From positions 1 to 21,631 of the IMG/VR virus record IMGVR_UViG_3300031576_000283: a stretch of DNA of 21,631 nt; one strand, written 5' to 3'. Of this stretch, positions 16,573-21,631 are shown one piece after another (the first letter of the stretch is position 1; each line of letters begins with the position of its first letter). A model generated the notes under the pieces. The model ran no database searches. It was not told the origin of the DNA and worked only from the letters and a program-made list of their open reading frames with translations. The position numbers and the translations under genes were made by a program. Source of the stretch: a virus.

Positions 16573-18852
16573 ATGGCGACGATGCGTCACCACCTCGGGC
16601 GCGCCCTTCCGCTCGCGCTGTCTGCTCTTTGCCTCGGCTTGGCGGCTCCCGGCCAGGCTGCCCCGGTCCCCGGCGGGAAGGTCCTGACGCTCCGCGGGAA
16701 TGCTCTGCCCGGAGGCGACGAGGAGACCCTCTCCGCGCTCTACGAGCTCCGCACGTTCTCCGGCCTGAATGGAAACCAGTTCCTTAGCCAGATGTGGGCG
16801 GACCCGTACCGCGGGAGCGATACCACGGGGACCGGGAGCTTCGCGGCGCCCTTCAAGAGCTTCGCGAAGCTCAAGGCCGAGTGCCTTGCGAAGCCCCACA
16901 TGCGCTGCACCGTCAAGGGCAGCGGGCGCGGGCGCGTGTTCTCGCCGCTCACGTATACGGTGTCTGGCATCGCTGGCGGGGAGAGCTTCCAGCACGGAGA
17001 GGGCGTCACCTGGTCGGGCTCGACCGGGACCGTGCTCGATTGGGATGGCTCGACGAATACGATCGTCCTCGCGAGGCTCACCGGCACGGATCCTGCTTTG
17101 AGCGTCGCCCTGACCGGGGCACAGTCCGGGGCGACCGCGACCACCGCGACTCGCGCCGACACGCTCGGCGGGCACCCGACGATCACCCCGACGGCGATCG
17201 ATACGGCCGCGAATACCTTCACCTTCACCGCTCACCCGTACACGAACAACCAGGGCCCGCTGCGCTTCTTCCAGTCGGGCTCGAGCGTGACGGGGGTCAC
17301 GGAAGGGACGGACTACTACGCCTGCGCGGTCGCTGCCAACACGTTTACTGTCCAGACGAGCTCGACCTGCGCGGGCGCAGCGGCCGATCTCGGCGGCACG
17401 GTCGACGGCCAGTGGACGGGGGCGTCGAACGTCGGAGTGATTACCCCGCTGGCGCCGGTGTGCACGAACCGGGACCGCATCTGCTCGCTCCTCGAGTCGG
17501 AGGATCCAGACTCGCCGGCGACGCTCGACGCGAACGGGTTCTATCCCGTGGGGGTCTCCTACGCGGAAGCCTCGGCCGACTTCTGGCCGAGCGACTTCAA
17601 CATCGGGGGAATGCTCTCCGTCGACGGGACGCTCGCGGGAGGCTTTCTGGGGATCCAGAACCTCGTGATCCAAAACGTCGCCCACGACGCCTTCGGAAGT
17701 CTGGGTCCCGGGAAGCTCATCGCTCTCAACCTAGAGACCTTGAATATCCGCAACGGGGCGAGCGACCGGAGCACCGGCTCCGCGGCGACTGCCCACAACT
17801 CGTGCGTGATCGCGACCGCCGAGGGGGGCACGGGGCTCGGCTCGGTCGTCTACTGGCTGAACGGTCGCGGCAGCAATGACCAGGGCAGCAGCATTGCCTC
17901 GGGGTCTTGCTTGAACCCGAACCAGGAGGGCGCGCTGCGCCTGATCTCGCGCGGCGAGTTCTCGACCGACGTGATCGCCGGCGACACCAACTGCGGGGGC
18001 GGGCAGTGTCCGGGAAACATCATGGTGGCCCCGGGCGGGGATACCGTGGTCCTCGGTCCGACGCTGACCAGCATCGCGGGCGCCCATGCGTCCCACTTCA
18101 TCACGAGCAACCACGCCGAATCGACCGGCCCGAAGACGCGAAAGCAATTCTACCGGGCGCTCTGGAACGTCCGGAACACAGGCAGCGGTTCCGGGGCGTT
18201 CCAGTGGACTGCGAACAACGCCATCACCGAAGTCTTCCTCAACGAGGTCACGATCCGGCACGCGGGGAGCGGCAGCGCGGCGGCCTTCGTCTCGTGCGGA
18301 TTCTGCTTCGACGAGGACTGCACGGGCTCGGGCGGACCCGCGACCGACGGTCAGGGCCTCTTCGATCTAAGAAACCTGCTGATCGACAACGCGCCCTATT
18401 GGTGGTACGGGAGCGACTGCGGAAACCCGAACCTCGACCCCGACAGCTCGATCTCTAAAGTCCGGATGCACTGGTCGGGGATCTACGACGACGAGGACGC
18501 CGCCGGCGGCGACGCGACCGAGTGGTTCCACAACCCCACGGCCTACGCCACGCGGACGACCTACCGCTCCGCGCAGATCGCTCTTCTGACCGACGACGAC
18601 CGCTGGAACTTCCTCGAGGCGGGGAGCTTCAACTCCGGCGCAGGCGCCGACGGAACGCAGTGGGGAACCGACGCGGCCTTCCGCTGCCAGGCCGGTCAGG
18701 AGTGCTACCACGCCGCCTCCGGAGGGCCGTACCTCGCGGACTTCTCGTCGGTCTACGGATCCGACAGCGACGACGCTTGCCTCCCGGCCGACGTTCTCGG
18801 CGCCCCGGTCTGCGGTCTCGAGCTCGTCCCGACCCACATCGGCGGCAGATAG
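16573..18852 (+). CDS. exported Cys-rich beta-helix protein (large)
   Basis: The 759-aa product has a Sec signal peptide: MATMRHHLGR, then PLALSALCLGLAAPGQA with a likely cut at A29/A30. An ATG at 16582 (fourth codon) is an equally good start. The mature part opens with WADPYRGSDTTGTGSFAAPF and KSFAKLKAEC, the entry motif of many parallel beta-helix (DUF1565/pectate-lyase-like) proteins, and later shows rung-like repeats (LGIQNLVIQNVAHDAFG, LNLETLNIRNGASD, ITEVFLNEVTIRHAGS, LFDLRNLLIDNAPYWW). I count 18 cysteines after the signal, an even number consistent with disulfides outside the cytoplasm. It stands where tail fibres or spikes are expected. No polysaccharide lyase or hydrolase residues can be assigned. 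It may be a surface adhesin or a spike-like protein; codon use looks slightly less G+C-biased than in the head genes. Confidence 0.72.
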   Translation: MATMRHHLGRALPLALSALCLGLAAPGQAAPVPGGKVLTLRGNALPGGDEETLSALYELRTFSGLNGNQFLSQMWADPYRGSDTTGTGSFAAPFKSFAKLKAECLAKPHMRCTVKGSGRGRVFSPLTYTVSGIAGGESFQHGEGVTWSGSTGTVLDWDGSTNTIVLARLTGTDPALSVALTGAQSGATATTATRADTLGGHPTITPTAIDTAANTFTFTAHPYTNNQGPLRFFQSGSSVTGVTEGTDYYACAVAANTFTVQTSSTCAGAAADLGGTVDGQWTGASNVGVITPLAPVCTNRDRICSLLESEDPDSPATLDANGFYPVGVSYAEASADFWPSDFNIGGMLSVDGTLAGGFLGIQNLVIQNVAHDAFGSLGPGKLIALNLETLNIRNGASDRSTGSAATAHNSCVIATAEGGTGLGSVVYWLNGRGSNDQGSSIASGSCLNPNQEGALRLISRGEFSTDVIAGDTNCGGGQCPGNIMVAPGGDTVVLGPTLTSIAGAHASHFITSNHAESTGPKTRKQFYRALWNVRNTGSGSGAFQWTANNAITEVFLNEVTIRHAGSGSAAAFVSCGFCFDEDCTGSGGPATDGQGLFDLRNLLIDNAPYWWYGSDCGNPNLDPDSSISKVRMHWSGIYDDEDAAGGDATEWFHNPTAYATRTTYRSAQIALLTDDDRWNFLEAGSFNSGAGADGTQWGTDAAFRCQAGQECYHAASGGPYLADFSSVYGSDSDDACLPADVLGAPVCGLELVPTHIGGR

Positions 18853-18860
18853 GGCTGCAG

Positions 18861-19958
18861 GTGCGTGGTCACGTTCTGAGCCTCTGGCTCGCGCTCTTCG
18901 CCGGCGCGGCGCGCGCGGAAGAGGTCCCGATCGAGCTGGCGTCGGTCGTCGCAAACCAGTGCGGGCCCGAGGGCTACCGGCCGGACGGCGGCTGCGCGAT
19001 TGAGCTTGGCGATGGGACCTACACGGTCGCAGCGACCGTGCGCCTCGGGCGCTGCGAAGCGGGTGCCAACGGCACTCGCAACAGTGTGGCTCTCGTCGGC
19101 CAGGGAGCCGGGCTCTTCGCCACGGTCCCGAGGTTCACGACCGCCGGCACGACGCTGCGCTGGACCGGGCCGCCGGGCGTGCCGATGCTCGAGGTCTGCG
19201 GCTCGTGGCTGACGCTTCAGCACCTAGCGATCGACGGCAAGGGGGCCTCGCACTGTATCCGGCTGCTGGGCCATAACGCGGGCTCTGCGATCCACCACTT
19301 TCCGCGCCTGGCCTCGCTGGCGCTCTCCGGCTGCGGGATCGGCGTCGAGGTCACCGGAAGCGATCGCGACGACCAGGTCGATTTCGTCCAGCTCGAGCGC
19401 GTCTCGATCACCGAGGTGGACGTCTGCTACTCGCAGGACTCGCAACAGTCGGTCGCTGGACGCGTCGAAACGGTCGAGTGCGTCGCGCGTCGCAAGGGCT
19501 TCGAGCTTCGAGGCGGGAGCCTCGACTGCGACGGCTGCTATGTCGGGAACATGGCGCGCGCCGACGGGACCTGGGATCCGGCCTTCGTGGGGTTCCACTT
19601 CACGAGCTCGGCGCGGGTCGACGGGCGCTCGTTCTCGCACCACCAAGCCGAGATCGAGGCCTCCCACCTGGAGCTTCGCACCGGCCGCTTCATCGTCGGC
19701 GACGTCTCCGCGAACCCCTACCCGCTGCGGCTCGTCGGAAACTCGTTCTTGCTCCAGTGCCAGGCGCCCGGCTGCGAGATGGGGGTCGTCGAGTGGCGCG
19801 GGAAGGCCCCGGTCGTGATGCAGGCAAACACCGTGCAGGCCTCGACGCCGTACCCGAGCGCTCCGCCGTCGGGGCGCTTCTGCGCGCCCGCAGGCTGGCG
19901 GAATACCGGGAACGTGCGCAAGCCCGAGGTTCGTGCGCTCGTCTGGACCTGCCCGTGA
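18861..19958 (+). CDS. exported Cys-rich beta-helix protein (small)
   Basis: The 365-aa product starts at GTG 18861, eight bases after the previous stop, which gives a signal peptide MRGHVLSLWLALFAGAARA with a cut at A19/E20. The frame is open upstream, but only inside the previous gene. The mature protein has pectin-lyase-like features: CAIELGDGTYTVAATVRLG near the N-terminus (the IxLxdGtYtl entry of beta-helices), SVALVGQGAG, SWLTLQHLAIDGKGASHCIR, LASLALSGCGIGVEVTGSDR, VQLERVSITEVD and ASHLELRTGRFIVGDVSANP. Fourteen cysteines (even) suggest disulfides. It appears to be a partner or diverged relative of the preceding protein in layout. Enzyme activity is not evident. Its stop overlaps the next ATG (TGATG). 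Confidence 0.72.
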   Translation: MRGHVLSLWLALFAGAARAEEVPIELASVVANQCGPEGYRPDGGCAIELGDGTYTVAATVRLGRCEAGANGTRNSVALVGQGAGLFATVPRFTTAGTTLRWTGPPGVPMLEVCGSWLTLQHLAIDGKGASHCIRLLGHNAGSAIHHFPRLASLALSGCGIGVEVTGSDRDDQVDFVQLERVSITEVDVCYSQDSQQSVAGRVETVECVARRKGFELRGGSLDCDGCYVGNMARADGTWDPAFVGFHFTSSARVDGRSFSHHQAEIEASHLELRTGRFIVGDVSANPYPLRLVGNSFLLQCQAPGCEMGVVEWRGKAPVVMQANTVQASTPYPSAPPSGRFCAPAGWRNTGNVRKPEVRALVWTCP

Positions 19959-20320
19959 TGCGCCTCGACCAGTGGATCCCGTCGCTCGTCTCGGCCGTGC
20001 TGGTCGTCGGCGCGCTCGGATCCTTCGCGCTCGCGAACGAAGGCCGGATCTCCTCGCTCGAGTCGAAAATGTCCGCGATGGAATCCGGCCGCTCGACACC
20101 GATGGCCGACTCGACGCGCGAGCGCTTCGACGCGCTCGCGCACCAGCTCGATAGCCTCGACGCCGGGATCGGGCGGCTCGAGCTGCGCCTCGACTCGCAC
20201 TCGGAGCGCGTGTCGCGGATCGAAGGCAAGCTCTTCCCCGAGAAGCGGAGCGGAGTCGCGCTCCCGAAGCCTCCGATCACGCCCACGCGGGGGGCCGCGT
20301 CGCGCGAGCAGGGCGGATGA
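19958..20320 (+). CDS. membrane-anchored coiled-coil protein (inner spanin-like candidate)
   Basis: The 120-aa product starts at the ATG overlapping the previous TGA (TGATG). One transmembrane helix, IPSLVSAVLVVGALGSFALA (residues 7-26), is followed by a long heptad-rich region: GRISSLESKMSAMES, then FDALAHQLDSLDAGIGRLEL and HSERVSRIEGKLF. The tail is Pro/Arg-rich. This topology, an inner-membrane anchor with a periplasmic coiled coil, next to an endolysin and a lipoprotein, resembles an inner-membrane spanin; a holin is less likely with a single helix and long coil. The GTG three bases earlier (19955) is also in frame. Confidence 0.62.
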   Translation: MRLDQWIPSLVSAVLVVGALGSFALANEGRISSLESKMSAMESGRSTPMADSTRERFDALAHQLDSLDAGIGRLELRLDSHSERVSRIEGKLFPEKRSGVALPKPPITPTRGAASREQGG

Positions 20321-20664
20321 CCGGGCTCCTCGAACGTCAGCAGCTCTTCGCCGGCCTTTTGGTCGAGCTCATCGACCGCGCCGCCGAGCTCGGCTACGGG
20401 GTCACGCTCGGCGAGGTCTACCGGCCCGACGCGACCGTCGAGCTCACCGCCCTGGCCGGGCGCGGGTCGCGCGCGAGCCTTCATCCGCTGCGCCTGGCCG
20501 TCGACCTGCACCTGTTTCGAGGCGCGGTCTATCTGACACGGACCGAGGATCACCGCGAGCTCGGCCTGTGGTGGGAGAACCGGAACGCGCTCTGCCGCTG
20601 GGGCGGGCGCTTCGCTCTGCCCGACGGAAACCACTACTCGCTCGAGTGGGAGGGCCGGGCATGA
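20317..20664 (+). CDS. endolysin, M15-family D-alanyl-D-alanine/L-alanyl-D-glutamate peptidase
   Basis: This 115-aa zinc peptidase cleaves peptide bonds of peptidoglycan at lysis. The core motif SLHPLRLAVDLHLF (residues 54-67) supplies His56 and Asp63 (the SxHxxxxAxD signature), and GNHYSLEW supplies the third ligand, His106, close to the C-terminus. Other hallmarks: GYGVTLGEVYRPD (27-39), YLTRTEDHRELGLWWEN and CRWGGRF (93-99), typical of the compact phage subgroup. Length is normal for a single-domain enzyme, with no cell-wall-binding domain, as usual in phages of Gram-negative hosts. There is no signal peptide, so a holin or other export route is needed. The start overlaps the previous stop (ATGA) with a GGGCGG before it. 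Confidence 0.92.
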   Translation: MTGLLERQQLFAGLLVELIDRAAELGYGVTLGEVYRPDATVELTALAGRGSRASLHPLRLAVDLHLFRGAVYLTRTEDHRELGLWWENRNALCRWGGRFALPDGNHYSLEWEGRA

Positions 20665-20975
20665 GCGTGAGTCGCGACCTGGTCGACGCCCTGGTTGGGG
20701 CCGTCCTGGTCTTCGTCCTGGCGACCGCCCTCGGGCTCGCGCTGGCCTGGCTCGCGGGCTGCGCCTCGTTCGGACAGCGCTGCCGCTATGACGCTGCCGG
20801 GCGCCTGGTCGAGCAGGCGACGCGCTCGCTGGTCATCGGAACCGGCGAGACCGAGCTCGTGACCTCTGCCTGCGCGGCGCTCTCGTATGCGACCCAGGGC
20901 ACCGGGCTTTCCGACAACGGGCGCGCGGCGCTAGGGACCGTGGCCGAGGGCGCGGTCGCGGGAGCGCTGCCCTGA
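20661..20975 (+). CDS. predicted small lipoprotein in the lysis region
   Basis: The 104-aa product starts at an ATG overlapping the endolysin stop (ATGA). The hydrophobic segment LVGAVLVFVLATALGLALAW (residues 11-30) runs into LAGC (31-34), a good lipobox with Cys34 as the lipidated residue. The mature part, ASFGQRCRYDAAGRLVEQ and onward, ends with TGLSDNGRAALGTVAEGAVA; similar short proteins occur in phage lysis regions but have no proven role known to me. It could be an outer-membrane spanin partner for the coiled-coil protein two genes upstream, though it lacks the Pro-rich character of classical Rz1. A simple membrane anchor is the alternative. Confidence 0.62.
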   Translation: MSVSRDLVDALVGAVLVFVLATALGLALAWLAGCASFGQRCRYDAAGRLVEQATRSLVIGTGETELVTSACAALSYATQGTGLSDNGRAALGTVAEGAVAGALP

Positions 20976-21388
20976 ACCGCCGACTCGTCCGGGAAGAGCT
21001 CCGGGCCGAGCTCGAGCAGATTCCCGAGATCTTCCAGGATGACGGCTGTAGCGCGGCGCCGGATCAGATCCTTGGCATCTCCGTGCGCTCTGCCTGCCGC
21101 GCCCACGATTGGGCCTACTGCACCCGCGCGCATGCCCAGGGCGAGCTGGATCAGGCCTATCGCGGACGCGCAGATCGACTGCTCGGTCGCCGGATCCGGG
21201 CGCATCTCCCCTTCGGAATCGGCTGGGTCGGCTGGATCTACTGGCGCGCCGTCCATCGCTTCGGGGGGGATTCGGCTTTCGATTCCTGCGGCCCGGCGGC
21301 CGGCGCGAGCTGCCGGCACGGGATCGCGCCGCCCTCCTGGATGATCCGGCCTGCGCTGCGCGCGGCCTCGAGCGCCGCCTCGCTGTAG
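20972..21388 (+). CDS. phospholipase A2-like protein, probable CTG start
   Basis: The frame reads, from CTG 20972, a 138-aa protein with DDGCSAAPDQILG (residues 23-35) followed by ACRAHDWAYC (41-50). C42-x-x-H45-D46-x-x-Y49 is the CxxHDxxY catalytic motif of phospholipase A2-type enzymes, and the preceding Gly/Asp loop fits their calcium-binding segment. After it come a basic helix and a hydrophobic stretch, LPFGIGWVGWIYWRAVHRF. The only canonical start, GTG 21083, would remove the loop; CTG 20972 makes the same four-base overlap with the previous stop (CTGA) as ATGA elsewhere here. There is no signal peptide. Position in the lysis region suggests action on membrane lipids at lysis (inference). 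The 3' 151 bases overlap the convergent ORF. Confidence 0.68.
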   Translation: MNRRLVREELRAELEQIPEIFQDDGCSAAPDQILGISVRSACRAHDWAYCTRAHAQGELDQAYRGRADRLLGRRIRAHLPFGIGWVGWIYWRAVHRFGGDSAFDSCGPAAGASCRHGIAPPSWMIRPALRAASSAASL

Positions 21389-21630
21389 CGACGGTTCGCG
21401 GCGCTGCGCTGCTCGAGCCGCCGGCGTGCGGGGTTCGCGGCGCGCCGGCGGCTGGACTTCTCGCGGGCCTTCTCGGGGTTCGCGGCGTACCAGCGGCGGG
21501 ACTTCTCGCGGGCCTTCTCGGGGTTCGCGGCGCGCCAGCGGCGGGCCTGCTCGCGGGACTTCTCGCGGGCCTTCTCGGGGTTCGCGGCGCGCCAGCGGCG
21601 GGCCTGCTCGCGGGCCTTCTCGGGGGGCAC
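21238..21630 (-). CDS. Lys/Arg-rich tandem-repeat ORF, probably partial at the right edge
   Basis: On the - strand the frame from a GTG at 21630 reads repeats of the form RRWRAANPEKAREKS for about 65 residues, then an unrelated tail ending at 21238. Such NPEKxRE-type basic helical repeats occur in phage and bacterial proteins, often beside an HNH/endonuclease VII domain, but no such domain is visible here. The gene may continue to the right, so the true start is unknown. It runs convergent to the late operon and overlaps its last gene by 151 bases. The repeats make the reading on this strand likely; the last 50 residues, lying in the overlap, are less certain. Function unknown. Confidence 0.5.
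   Translation of the reverse strand: MPPEKAREQARRWRAANPEKAREKSREQARRWRAANPEKAREKSRRWYAANPEKAREKSSRRRAANPARRRLEQRSAANRRYSEAALEAARSAGRIIQEGGAIPCRQLAPAAGPQESKAESPPKRWTARQ
21430..21620 (-). repeat. in-frame tandem repeat, 45 and 57 bp units
   Basis: The plus-strand word GGGGTTCGCGGCG recurs at 21430, 21475, 21520 and 21577, spacings of 45, 45 and 57 bases; a further partial copy reaches the window end. All spacings are multiples of three, and the 57-bp unit equals a 45-bp unit plus 12 bp (REQA added). This fits unit duplication by slippage or unequal recombination inside a coding region, giving 15- and 19-residue protein repeats. Confidence 0.85.
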
Positions 21631-21631
21631 G

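Noticed and set aside
16494-16787. Small + strand frame starting ATG 16494 after the hub stop
   Set aside because: Translation is Arg/Pro-rich without hydrophobic pattern and lies out of frame over the signal peptide of the beta-helix gene.
21083-21388. GTG 21083 as the start of the phospholipase-like gene
   Set aside because: It would cut off the DGCS..PD loop just before CxxHDxxY and has no ribosome site; the CTGA-coupled CTG is better supported.
76-21388. Gene transfer agent rather than a phage
   Set aside because: Gene order could fit, but a full lysis region, a P27-type terminase pair and exported accessory genes fit a phage or prophage equally or better; packaging behaviour cannot be read from the sequence.
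1-21631. tRNA genes, CRISPR arrays, insertion sequences, attachment sites
   Set aside because: None was seen on reading both strands; the only regular repeat is the coding one at the right edge.

Overview
The window is the late (virion-building and lysis) half of a tailed double-stranded DNA phage or prophage of the siphovirus type with an HK97-like head. The DNA is very G+C-rich with strong G/C bias at third codon positions, so long open antisense frames shadow nearly every gene. Signal peptides, an M15-type endolysin and a predicted lipoprotein suggest a high-G+C, probably Gram-negative (diderm) host, but the sequence alone does not name one. No integrase, repressor, replication gene or tRNA is visible.

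Layout, all on the + strand and almost without gaps from 76 to 21388: DNA packaging (TerS 76-486, TerL 486-2168, small two-helix membrane protein 2165-2344); head shell (portal fused to a MuF-like tail 2354-4393, prohead protease 4408-5079, major capsid 5187-6503, small unknown 6503-6754); head-tail joining (gp6-like connector with an extra N-terminal domain 6785-7705, a signal-peptide protein in the usual stopper slot 7702-8169, gp10-like protein 8179-8613, tail-terminator-like 8610-9029, second tail-completion-like 9030-9440); tail (tube 9453-10532, short tape measure 10547-11965, distal-tail-like 11965-12741, small structural 12756-13196, hub/baseplate 13203-16490); two exported Cys-rich beta-helix proteins (16573-18852, 18861-19958) where tail fibres usually sit; lysis region (TM plus coiled coil 19958-20320, M15 endolysin 20317-20664, lipoprotein 20661-20975, phospholipase A2-like protein 20972-21388). 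A convergent Lys/Arg-rich tandem-repeat ORF occupies the right edge on the - strand. A possible HNH-nuclease tail end lies at the extreme left.

The genes are packed as one late transcription unit: most junctions are short overlaps (TAGTG, GTGA, ATGA, TGATG, CTGA) or gaps below 15 bases, which points to translational coupling. TerS/TerL load DNA through the portal into a capsid matured by the protease; connector, gp10-like and terminator proteins join head to tail; tube and tape measure set the tail; the hub and associated domains make the tip.

The least ordinary points are: three proteins with cleavable signal peptides and even cysteine counts inside a structural operon; a phospholipase A2-like CxxHDxxY protein coupled to the lysis genes; two genes whose best starts are non-canonical (ACG at 8179, CTG at 20972); a portal-MuF fusion; and the lack of the usual frameshifted tail-assembly chaperone pair between tube and tape measure.
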